Source of the DNA: Drechmeria coniospora
Taxonomy: Eukaryota > Ascomycota > Sordariomycetes > Hypocreales > Ophiocordycipitaceae
Assembly (NCBI RefSeq): GCF_001625195.1
Contig: NC_054390.1
Span: 2,690,027 to 2,754,026 of the forward strand
DNA: 64,000 bases
Direction: 5' to 3'
Part shown: positions 10,928 through 20,349 of the stretch, piece after piece
How positions within the stretch are numbered: position 1 is the stretch's first letter
Layout of the letters: each line of letters opens with the position of its first letter
Notes under the pieces: generated by a model
The model's database searches: none
Seen by the model: the letters and a program-made list of their open reading frames with translations, nothing else
What the model was told of the DNA's origin: nothing
Made by a program: the position numbers and the translations under genes

Positions 10928-12588
10928 AGGCGAACGGGGTGCAGATGAGCGTGGCGAAAGAGTGAGTGGTCGTGAGAAAAGAAAAGATGGGGACGACCGG
11001 GCCGCTGGGGGCGAACAGGATTGGATGCGCCCACCAAGGGGGATCTGGTAGTTGGAATTGGGGGCGGGGGGTTTGGGGGCTTTTTCGACCCTGCCGGCGC
11101 GACCAGATAAGGCGAGTATGGTGCCAGCGGCCGTCAGTAATGCGAGCAGATGGAATGGATAGCGGTACGAAATGCAAAGCCGAAGCGTCGTCGGAGGTCA
11201 CTGTAGGGAATATTTCCCGCTTGTGCTCGTCTTTTTTTTGGAGCAAGGGTACCTATCATGCACTTGAGAAGAGGTAAGCAAGCCATTGGCTTGCTACTAA
11301 CACCTTGCATACGATCAATACTGCACCTACCAGTAATGTACCTTCACTGATCAATACACCGACAGTATAATAGAACGAAGTCCATACTTGGTACGAGTAG
11401 CATTGGTACTCATACGGATGCCAAAGGGTACAGCGAAAATGCAAGTCCTTGCCAAAAGATATAGGAATGCCCAGCAGCCTCGTTCACCGTTGGCCAACAG
11501 CGCCATGCCCGTATCGCTTCGCTTCCAACCTAGCATCCATTGGCCCTCCCGCACGACGGATCTTGATTGCCTACCTCTACTGTCACATCAGATCTGTCTG
11601 GCACAACGGCACCTAAGCTGATTTGGAGGTAGTGTGGATCGACGGTTGTCTTAGCCTCGCCCGACATCGCTGCTGCCCGTCGTAGTCTCCAGCGTATCCT
11701 CCTTGCGCTGGGTATTCTCTGTTGGTGCCTGCAAGGCCATCGCCATCTTGCACTGCTCATACGTGCGTGCTGACCGAGGAGATCGGCGGTATCTCTTCTT
11801 TGCATTGCCGGATACTGTTGGCGTGCACTGAGTATGCAAATGGACAATCTATTGAATTTGGTTCTGTTGATAACCAACACTAGGTGCTGCCGCTTGTCAC
11901 AGTACGGGTATTCTGCCCACAACGGCAATAAACCTCAAATATCAGGAAGGATATAACAGTCCAAAATATATCACATGATATCCATCACCCAGTAACGATA
12001 TTGGTATACGACTACACAATCGGAGACTGTACTGTAATGTACGGCTACCAACCTACCGTTGTCCCGTCCTCCATGACCTACCCTACACCTTCACCTGCCT
12101 CATGCACTTTCTCCGTCTGGGAATGACGAGAAAGACAACTTCGAGCAGTCTCCAACTCCAAACTGCATCCATCCGCAAGGGGCATGAACCCACCACCACC
12201 CTCCCTTTTATCTGGCAAGGCCTTTCACATGTCAGCACCGCCCTCCTCATCAGAAGTTGGCCGCATGCATGACCGACACCGACCCATCCACACGGATACC
12301 ATGGTTCACCGTCAATCGTTCAAGGTTTCCCTCCACGTTTCCTCGTTCATGCAGCACTCATCCATCCGCAGCCCAGCTACGCCGGTCACCTGGCATACCC
12401 ACGCTCCTACCACGCTCCTACCCACGCTTTGGTGGCGGCAAGACACCAACTACAGTATTCGTTCCGATAAGCGATGGATGGGATAGTGAACGACGTTGGT
12501 GGACACTACTACTGTACGCAATAGGACCCTACCCTGACCTGCCGCGATGGCATATCGACCTGCAGGCACGAGTAAACGAGAGGATGAC

Positions 12589-14063
12589 TCACGACAGCAG
12601 CGAACACTGTCGCATCAGCGGCTCCACCCTTCTCCAGTTGACACCCGAAACGACGTCCCGCTTTACCCCCCTCTCCTCACCCACAACCATCCACGGGCTG
12701 CCGTGGCATTCGCTCGTCTCAGGCTCGTACGTCCACGCCAGGCACCAACCCCGACTCGCACCCTGGCATTTCGCCCTGCACTCTTCATCGTCATGAATCT
12801 CTTTCCACGTCTTCGTCTGCTCGCCTCGCGCTCCGACGTGGTCCCCGGCCAGGTACGGTGGTGCCTCCTTGCCGTACGCCTCAATGGGCTCCCGTGCGAA
12901 GAGGGCCCAGAGCTGACCCCAGAGCACCGGATCCTTGATGCCGGTGAGCGCCCGCTCCGTCGCCGCCATGGCTCCCGGCGTGCGCAAGCCGTGGAAGGAG
13001 ACGACGGGTGAGCAGATGCGGTCCTCTCGGATGCGCGTCGTCGATGGTGCCTCGCCGTTGAAGTAGTGGCAGTAGCGCTCGTCGAGGTAGACGCCCACCT
13101 TCTGCAGCGTCGTCGCCACGAGCCGATCGCCCCAAGTCTCGTCCAAGGAGGCGACGTAAGCACCCGAGAGGACGTGGCGCTGGCTGAAGAGCCTCTTCAT
13201 CGCCTCGCCCGACAGCAGCACCGCCGAGCCGCCGTGGGCAAAGCGGCCCTTGTAGTCGCCGACGGCGTTGCCGAGGTACTGCGCCTTTGCCGGGTTCAGG
13301 TGACCGAGCAAGAGCTCGAGCGAGGGCTTGACGAGGTACGTGTCGTCGTCGAGCATGATGTACCATTTCTTCTGCGGTAGTCGCTTGTACGCGAACTCCA
13401 TGCCCATGATGAACTGATGAGCACCACCCACCATCCCGTCAGCCATCGAGGCGGCCTCGTCATCGTTTGTTGGACACTCACCTTGAGAGCATCGAGTTCC
13501 CAACCGTACGTCTGCCCTAGATGCAGCGCCTTCTCCTCGTCGCCCGCCGCCACGGCCCCCTGCAGCGTCTTGTACTTGGTGAAGCGCTGGTGCTCGGAAT
13601 GCTCGCTGTCGATCTTGGTCTCCATGACCATCCTGATGGCGTCGTGCACCTGGGCGCCGAGCATCTTTGCTTCCGTCTTGTTCACCGTGGTCCAGTCGCC
13701 GACGACGAGGAAGCTGCGGCCCTCTTCACCGAGTAGCCCGCCGTTCCCTCCGAGCGCCCTGAGCTGCTCGGGGACCCGGTGCCGGGTGCCGTAGCCGGTC
13801 TTGATAAGGTAGCCGACGTCGGTGCGAAGGTCGACCCGGTACCGCGCAGGTTGCCTCAGCCAGCCGTCGCGGTCCGACGTCTTGCCTTGGAGGAAGTTGG
13901 CGACGCGAGCGGCGTTGAAGCCCAAGGCGAGGCGAAAGGTCGAGTCGGGCGGCAGTCTGAGGTAAAGGACGGCGAGGGTGAGGAGAAATAGGGTGCCAAC
14001 GACGACGAGCCGCCGCCGCAGCCGTCGTGGCATGTTGAGAAGGTTCGTGTCTGCAGCACGCAT
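12589..14063 (-). CDS. fringe/beta-1,3-galactosyltransferase-like glycosyltransferase, type II membrane protein
   Basis: Two exons, 14063-13482 and 13413-12589, split by a 68-nt intron (GTGAGT donor, CATCAG acceptor), give 468 residues. Residues 19-37 form a single hydrophobic segment after a basic cluster (RRLRRR), typical of a Golgi type II anchor. The catalytic core contains MLDDDTY with Asp216-Asp218, the DxD-type motif that binds the metal and nucleotide sugar. The nearby features GNAVGDYKGRFAHGGSAVLLSG and ETWGDRL are characteristic of the fungal DUF604/fringe-like group. The C-terminal 75 residues are Cys-rich (EECRAKC, GWCLAW, SECHG) and resemble a PAN/apple-type binding module. The likely role is protein or lipid glycosylation in the secretory pathway; donor and acceptor sugars are unknown. 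A second in-frame ATG ten codons downstream, just before the basic cluster, could be the real start. Confidence 0.85.
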
Positions 14064-14981
14064 GATGGAAACTGTGAGCCGCGCGAGTTTCAGCCCGTGC
14101 GAGCGCCTCGATCAATGTCGTGCTTCGGAAGCAGTCGCAGGGAATTCCATCATCCGTGCGTATGTCGAGCGCTTAGCGTTGGGCGGGCGGGGAGGGGATG
14201 CTTTGCGATGGGCAACAGGCGCCAGGCTATGGTCTCTTGCTGAACAATGAGCAAGAGAGCTCTCGACTTCCTCCTGGCTTGCGAGATGAGACCTCTGCTG
14301 GGTGCAAGCGCTCGTCGTAGGCGTCGGTAGGGTCTTTCAGCGCTGGAATGGGGGGAAAGCGAAGCGCGTGCGTGTCATCCTTCAGAATGGGGGGTTAAGA
14401 GAATGCTGACTCAGCTCTCATGTCACCAGCGTTAGTTGCGAGTGCAGCAAGTGTAGCTAGCTGCTTGTAGAGAAGATGATTTGATTCTTTGTACGGAGAA
14501 CTGAGTAATGAGCTACCGGCTCCTTTCGACGTTCAAGATGGCAGTACATTCGCTCTGCTGCAATCTCCACGACTTGGCGTGGTGTGCTCCTTGGCTACCG
14601 AGACACGTCATCATGATCGACTGCGTCCCCATTCAGCCACAACCTCTCTCACGATGCCTAGATCTGTCCTGCATCACGGGTAGCTCGCATGCGCACGAGG
14701 AAGCTTTTGGCTCTTCCTCCTCTCATATCCTGTCGGCGTCCAAACACTGAGTGAGACAGGATGGCGCATAGCTAGGAATGCTTGTATCGATGCATAGAAA
14801 CACCACGAACGCCCGCCATGCAACTTCCCATGTGCTCGTTTCCTCGTCACATGCCGTCAACGCCGCCCAATGTAGAAAATCAATGCGGTGAGTTGGATCG
14901 CCATCCGGCTTGGACTCGCGTCGGTGCCCATCAGGCACGACCATCGACGGTCCAGGCAGGTCGGTCCAACATACTCTGTGG
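14064..14981. other. intergenic, no feature seen
   Basis: Upstream of the glycosyltransferase and downstream of the deubiquitinase. Ordinary mixed-composition sequence. Short open frames have no recognisable protein features. Confidence 0.5.
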
Positions 14982-16811
14982 CTACGCGCCTGTGTCCAGC
15001 TCGTAGAACAACAGGTAGACCTCTCTCTCCATGCTCAAAACCTCGCTCGTCTTGGCCTCGCGTACCTTTTCGTCGCTGACGCGCCACCACTTTTCAGCAG
15101 CCGGCCTCTTCCGCTTCATCGCCTGCTTGGCCCTGGCCGTGTCCGGCTGCATGTTGGCGAGGGCGCCGGCCGGAGACGAGGCACCGTCGGGCGTCAGCTT
15201 TGACGACACCAGCCTCGAGAGGGTCGACTTGGTGCCGGCGGCGACGGAGCGGAGGCTGCTCGCATCGACGTCGCCATCCCTCGGCGAACGCGGGATGCTA
15301 CGCGGTGCCGCCGTGAGCGAATCGAGCGACGGCGTCGACAGGTTGGTCGCCGGCGAGGGCGATGGCGAGGGCGACAGCAGGTCCGGCGTCGACATGGCTG
15401 GGCTCGCCGCCTGACGGGCGACAATCTCGGGCGTCGACATGGGCGTCGGCGTCCGGCTGTAGACGCCCGACGGCTGGAAGGTGTTTGTGTTGTGAAAGTG
15501 CGACGGTGGGTTCTGCCGCCGAAAGGCCTCGTAGTGACCGCTGTTGTGGCCGCCCCTGTGGGTGATGATGCCGAGAAGCTTGTACCTGTGCTGGTCGGCG
15601 AGCCCTCCCAGCGGCAGCTGTTCGGGAAAGGACACCTTGGCCGAGTTCTTCTGCGTCATCTGGCCGACGCCGTAGATGGACCGCGACAGGTGAATGGCCA
15701 GGATCTTGGGAAAGAGGGTCATGCGTGTCGTCTTGGCGATCCTGCGCCTCGGTGCGTAGCGCATGTCGCCCAGCTCGACGCCTTGGGGCGGGTTTTCAGG
15801 ATCCATCTCCATGGCCCGCCGGAGCTTCTCGATGCTTTCCCGAGCCTGCTCCTTGAAGGCGTCCGAGGTGGACCGCGCGAGCTCGTGCTCCAGGTTCGTC
15901 TTTGTCTGGACGAGGCGGCACATTTCGCATTTGAAGTCGTCGATGTACTCGGTCTTGAAGATGCCGTCGAAGCAAGCGCCGAGCGACGTCGACGAGGCAT
16001 GAGGCACCGCCAGGGTGATGGTGCAAAAGGTCTCCTCTCGGGGCTTCGTCTTGTACTTGCACGTCTGGCAGACCAAGTGGGATTCGTATCGGCCTTCCAT
16101 GGGGAAGCCCTCCTCCAGCTCGAGGTGTATCGGGACGCCATCGACGTCGGGCTCGGCGTCGGCATCGCATAGGCCGTTGGTGAGGAGCTCGGGAACCTTT
16201 TCGTCTTGCGACTCGTCGCCATCGGTTGCCGGCCGAGAGGGAAAACCGCGGGTGCGAGCGTGATATCGAGCGCGCTGGCCGGCGTGGTACTCGTCCTTGA
16301 GTCGTTCGGCGACAATCTGCAGGAACTCCTGGGCGTCCTGCTGCTGCCTGCTTATCCGCTGCTTGAAGGCGACCTCGAGGACGTGTACGAAAGGAAAGGG
16401 GGAGATGGCCTTCCTAGCGATGGGCCGCTCGTTAAGCGCATCCAGCATCTCCTTCAGCCCGCGGGTGACAATGCCCTCTTGCAGGCCCTCGAGTCTCCAC
16501 CGTTCGAGCCTCGCGCCGCCGTCGGGCTGGACGAGGTTGGAGTAGACGGCCGGGTCCTCGATGCGGCGTCGGTGGGTTTCGCGGATCAGGTAGACGCGAA
16601 GATTGCCGAGACCTGCGAGGACCTGGAGGACCGAGTTGATGAAGCAGTCGTTGGCCTGGTTCCGCAACCCGACGATCGTTTTCCGGCGCGAGCTGGCGGC
16701 CGAATCATGATCGATGGCAAACGTCGGCCCAAAGACGTAGATGAGGGCAACAGCAGCGAGGGAAGCCCCGGCGGCGTACGAGACGACTGTCGCCGACTTG
16801 CTGTCGGGCAT
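14982..16811 (-). CDS. ubiquitin carboxyl-terminal hydrolase (USP), membrane-anchored, Ubp16-like
   Basis: One exon, 609 residues from the first in-frame ATG at 16811. It is a cysteine protease that removes ubiquitin. The Cys box reads GLRNQANDCFINS, with Cys56 in the place of the usual GNTCYMNS-type box, so the Gly-Asn-Thr-Cys-Tyr core is altered to Ala-Asn-Asp-Cys-Phe. The His box is GHNSGHYEAF with His426. A CQTC/CEMC pair provides the four Cys of the zinc ribbon common in USPs, and WWRVSDEKV plus YLLFYE close the fold. Residues 6-28 are a hydrophobic segment at the extreme N terminus, as in yeast Ubp16 of the mitochondrial outer membrane, so a similar location is inferred. A Ser/Pro-rich insertion separates the His box from the C-terminal block. 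A GACCAC repeat abuts the start codon. Confidence 0.88.
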   Translation of the reverse strand: MPDSKSATVVSYAAGASLAAVALIYVFGPTFAIDHDSAASSRRKTIVGLRNQANDCFINSVLQVLAGLGNLRVYLIRETHRRRIEDPAVYSNLVQPDGGARLERWRLEGLQEGIVTRGLKEMLDALNERPIARKAISPFPFVHVLEVAFKQRISRQQQDAQEFLQIVAERLKDEYHAGQRARYHARTRGFPSRPATDGDESQDEKVPELLTNGLCDADAEPDVDGVPIHLELEEGFPMEGRYESHLVCQTCKYKTKPREETFCTITLAVPHASSTSLGACFDGIFKTEYIDDFKCEMCRLVQTKTNLEHELARSTSDAFKEQARESIEKLRRAMEMDPENPPQGVELGDMRYAPRRRIAKTTRMTLFPKILAIHLSRSIYGVGQMTQKNSAKVSFPEQLPLGGLADQHRYKLLGIITHRGGHNSGHYEAFRRQNPPSHFHNTNTFQPSGVYSRTPTPMSTPEIVARQAASPAMSTPDLLSPSPSPSPATNLSTPSLDSLTAAPRSIPRSPRDGDVDASSLRSVAAGTKSTLSRLVSSKLTPDGASSPAGALANMQPDTARAKQAMKRKRPAAEKWWRVSDEKVREAKTSEVLSMEREVYLLFYELDTGA

Positions 16812-16812
16812 C

Positions 16813-16836
16813 GTGGTCGTGGTCGTGGTCGTGGTC
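16813..16836. repeat. (GTGGTC)4 array touching the start codon of the USP gene
   Basis: Four perfect six-base units (GACCAC on the gene strand) end one base before the ATG at 16811. They therefore sit in the translation-initiation context of the deubiquitinase gene. Confidence 0.85.
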
Positions 16837-17183
16837 GGGGTCGGTCGATGCTCGTTTTCGCGGAGACTCGGATGCAACGGAGAGACAGAAGGGCCGGCCG
16901 GGACAGGCGAGAGAGCCTGGAGAGGAGGAGGAGGAGGGGGGGGGGGGAGACGAGGAAGAGGGCGAGGAAGAGGGCGAGGATGATGTTACGTGAGCGTCGA
17001 GTGCATGTCCGAGCAGGCAGTCGGTCGGCTACCGAGAAGGAAGGGGACTCGACGCGGAAGGCGACGTCATTGCAGAAGGGACGCAGGCCCAGGAGTAAGC
17101 AACCGGCTTGAACGCAGTTGGAGGGGCAGGGCAGTTGGAGGGACAGTTGGAGACGTAGTTGATGATGCAGTCGGAGGTGTAGA

Positions 17184-17215
17184 CGAGTGCGAGTGTGAGT
17201 GTGAGTGTGAGTGCG
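17184..17215. repeat. hexanucleotide array GAGTGY
   Basis: About five tandem units of GAGTGC or GAGTGT, roughly 370 bp upstream of the USP start codon. Confidence 0.8.
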
Positions 17216-18256
17216 GTGTGCTGAGGCGGGCGCGGCGTGCGAGTGCGAAGGGAAGGAGGTTGGAAAACGACGCACGCTCATGACGAACTAGGTAGGTACC
17301 TAATAGTAGGTAGGACCAGTAGGAAAGAATTGGTATTATTACCGTACTAGGCATTATTAGCTAGGGCTGCATAACGTTGGAATATCGCAAGTGCGAGCAC
17401 ATCCACGCAAGTACAGTAATAACTGGGTACTTTATAGTACTCCGTAGGTGTTGGAGCTCTACGCTCTACGGAGTACGGAGTAAGTAATACTTACTTAAGT
17501 ACTCCGTACAAGTACGGTGTTCCGTACATGTGCAGTAATAATAATACTTGTACACATGCAAGTACCTTGCAGGTAATAATATCTCAAGGCACGTACATGT
17601 ACACTTACAGTACTGGACTCGCTTGTATACCAGTACTGTGCGTTCAAGCACTTGTGCTGTCCTCGTAGTGACTCACATACTGTAGGTGTACAGCAAAGTA
17701 AGCACATGCCCTCCGTACGGAGGAAGTACAACCAAGTATTTCGCTGTTATTTTCCTACCAACAAGTACAGTACATATATATGACTCTTGCCCTGCGAGGC
17801 CACGATAAACAAACGAGCTCCGGCAGTAGTTCTTCCGGAGCACCAAGCACCTTCGACTCGGCCAGCGCGGGCTCGGAAGCGGACTTGAGCTACTGTCAAG
17901 AGACTCCAGGTGCATACTTGACCCCAGGTGCATACTTGTACTGTATGCAACGGTGAGTACAGTGTACCCATCCCCCCTTCACCTCTACCTTGACTTGCTG
18001 TGCTGCCTCTCTCTCTGCTCCGCGCGAGGCCCAGTCTATTCACAGCGCCATTTGATGGATAACTCGCGGGACGAGCGGGAGAGAGTCGAAGAAATCTGTA
18101 TCATGGCTAGCCATCGCATGCTTGCTTCGTGTCAACGGCCCCGTTGTCTGGAATCCTGCCTGCCTGCACCCATCTATCATGGAATATCGGCACGCAGAAG
18201 TGGCACTTCATGCCGTCGTACCAAGCATCGCTGCAAGCGAGCGAGCAAGGGCCGCC

Positions 18257-19252
18257 CTAGCCATCGTGGCCAATCTTGTTCCCCGACCATCCCCACAGCG
18301 TCCCGCTGAGGGCGCCTCGCTTGATCCAGTTCGTGACCAGCTCCTGCGGCGTTTCGTCGCCGTAGTAGGATGTCGGCACCTCGTACACCTCGACCGTCAT
18401 CATCTCGGACGGGTCAATCTCCTTCCACCGGCGCGTGTTCACCTCGGGGAACTCGTAGGCGGCGCCGAGCAGCACCACCTTGATCTTCCGGCCGAGACGC
18501 GGGTCCTTGCGGGGGAGCTTGTGGAAGTATTCGTCCTTGATGTTGGTCGACTCGAGCTGCTGCGGCCGCGCGAGGACGACGTGGGCCAGCTCCGGCAGCG
18601 TCGCAATGTCCCACCAGAGCCAGTGGCTGTTCATGGGCACGCCGAAGAGGACGAGCCGCTGCAGGCTGGGCCACAGCCGCCAGACGTCCGTGTGGGCCTC
18701 GGGCACGCTCAGCGCCGGGTACTCGCCAAGGCAGACAAACTCCTCCAGCTTGGTGAGCTGCTCGAAGCCCTCGCGCAGCGTTCGCCTGACGCTGAGGTGA
18801 TCGTCGAGCGGATCGAGGCTGCTAAAGGGCATCTGCACCACCAGCCGCCGCAGCGTGTCGCCGACCTCGCAGAAGAGCTCGCGCACCCACACCGCCGTCG
18901 GAGGGTCGTCGAGCGAGCTGACGAAGGGGGCGAGGTAGAGCGACGTCAGGTGCCGCAACGAAAGCACCGCCGGCAGGGTTGGCACGAGCCTCGACATGCA
19001 CAGCAGCACGTCGGCGAGGCGGCGGCTCGAGTCGACGTAGACGCATCGTTGACGGAGCAGCCTCGTCGCCTGGCTATACGTCGCCCGCGACACCCGCGTC
19101 AGCGAGACGAGCGTCCGGGTCGAGAGGTGCGACGGCGGGAGCAACGCCTTTGGGTTCGCGGGCAAGACGCAGTCGATGATGTGCAGGATCAGCTCCGTCG
19201 GCAGCTTGGCCTGGGCGCGTGATGCGCGAGCAGTGGAGGAGAGGGACTCCAT
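18257..19252 (-). CDS. F-box domain protein
   Basis: 331 residues in one exon from the ATG at 19252. Residues 16-31 (KLPTELILHIIDCVLP) followed by LVSLTRVSRATYSQATRLL form an F-box-like helical motif. That motif binds Skp1 in SCF ubiquitin ligases and so recruits substrates for degradation. The rest is rich in leucines with loosely spaced LxxLxxL patterns (for example SLRHLTSLYL, WPSLQRLVLFG, LPELAHVVLA), suggesting degenerate leucine-rich repeats for substrate binding. The C terminus carries WxW residues. Many F-box proteins of this form are lineage-specific in filamentous fungi and I cannot name an orthologue. It shares the minus orientation of its neighbours but is separated from them by more than 1 kb. 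Confidence 0.75.
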   Translation of the reverse strand: MESLSSTARASRAQAKLPTELILHIIDCVLPANPKALLPPSHLSTRTLVSLTRVSRATYSQATRLLRQRCVYVDSSRRLADVLLCMSRLVPTLPAVLSLRHLTSLYLAPFVSSLDDPPTAVWVRELFCEVGDTLRRLVVQMPFSSLDPLDDHLSVRRTLREGFEQLTKLEEFVCLGEYPALSVPEAHTDVWRLWPSLQRLVLFGVPMNSHWLWWDIATLPELAHVVLARPQQLESTNIKDEYFHKLPRKDPRLGRKIKVVLLGAAYEFPEVNTRRWKEIDPSEMMTVEVYEVPTSYYGDETPQELVTNWIKRGALSGTLWGWSGNKIGHDG

Positions 19253-20349
19253 GGACGGGCAGGCCGATTGGTTGTCACATGGTCGGACGAGGAGGCGAAG
19301 AGTCCAGCCGGTTCTCGAGAGAACGGGCGCGATAGTTGGATGCTAGGTACCGACGCAGGCTGGGAAGAGTCGAGTCCACGGAACAACGTAACGCGAGGAG
19401 GTGCTTGATGTAGGTGTAGGTACAAACGTCGGGTGCACCTCGATGTTGGTTGTGTTCTAGGTATAATACGCGTGGAGGTGCGAGTAGATGTAGGTGTCCG
19501 TTGCACCAAACTGCTACAGGTATTATTAAAGGGGTGTTTGTACATGTACGGAGTACTCGGTAGGTACTGTAGGTACATGCACTGTACTGTAGGTTAATGG
19601 TGGTACAACTGTACTTGGGCTGTAAAATAATTACGTCACCAGTGCCTCGTTCTTTTGGCCCTAGAGGCTAATAGTAACAGTTAGTACGGAGTACCTAGTA
19701 CTAGGTAGCAGAGCGGAGTATTATCACCTGTAAATTGGACTGGCACCGAGCGGGGGAGGGAACGTTGCTGACGTACAGCTGCAGCCAAGTACTAATGTAC
19801 AGCAGTCGTGGTGAATGGTCAGTACATGTAATACTGGAGAATTCACCGTAATGCTTCGCACTTGTGGTGGACCTACACCTACCTGCACGCTGCAATGCAG
19901 TGCAGAATAAAAATACCTCGTGCGTATTGTACGTGAGTAGTAATTATCAAGGGCACACATGTCGTTTGACCATGACCTTTGGCCAAGTCGTTCGCCGACT
20001 TCCATCACTTTACACGTCGGATATTCGTGCACCCACGACGAGCAGCATTCGAAGCTCCTGCAAGGAAATCTGTGTGATGCATCGCCGTGGCGATGCTGAC
20101 GCTACGTACTACATGCATTACTGCCAAGACCACGCTGATGCGCTTTCCCCCCTTCCCTCCCTGCCTCTCGGATGAGATGTGTCTCGAACGAAGATCCATC
20201 AGGAACAGGACCTGTTTGGAACGCACAACCCCGCTGCCGCCGCGGCTTCTTCACTTCTTCGACGGGCTTTCGTAACTATAATCTACGCTCCACAGGGGAT
20301 CCCACTGCCCTGACTTCCTAGACTCCTCCCGTCGCACGACGCTCCGCGC
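19253..20349. other. intergenic with GTAC island
   Basis: GTAC-containing words are frequent from about 19540 to 19960. The segment next to 20349 is probably the 3' end of ATG11. No gene is supported. Confidence 0.5.

Larger units (their letters stand above)
10380..12588. other. long upstream region of zinc-cluster gene; no gene seen
   Basis: 2.2 kb without a supported gene. It holds the hexanucleotide array at 10534-10600, a perfect (CTG)8 at 10904-10927 and a few GTAC words near 11330-11400. The part next to 12588 probably contains the 3' end of the glycosyltransferase transcript. A long leader is common for fungal regulators, but transcription cannot be judged here. Confidence 0.5.
16812..18256. 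other. intergenic with simple repeats and GTAC island
   Basis: Contains the (GTGGTC)4 array, a purine-rich GGA/poly-G tract at about 16918-16985 and a GAGTGY hexamer array at 17184-17215. A dense GTAC/CGGAGTAC island spans roughly 17290-17960. No gene is supported. Confidence 0.6.

Noticed and set aside
18122..19222. 366-codon plus-strand frame, Arg/Val/Leu-rich
   Set aside because: Antisense shadow of the F-box gene caused by high GC at third codon positions.
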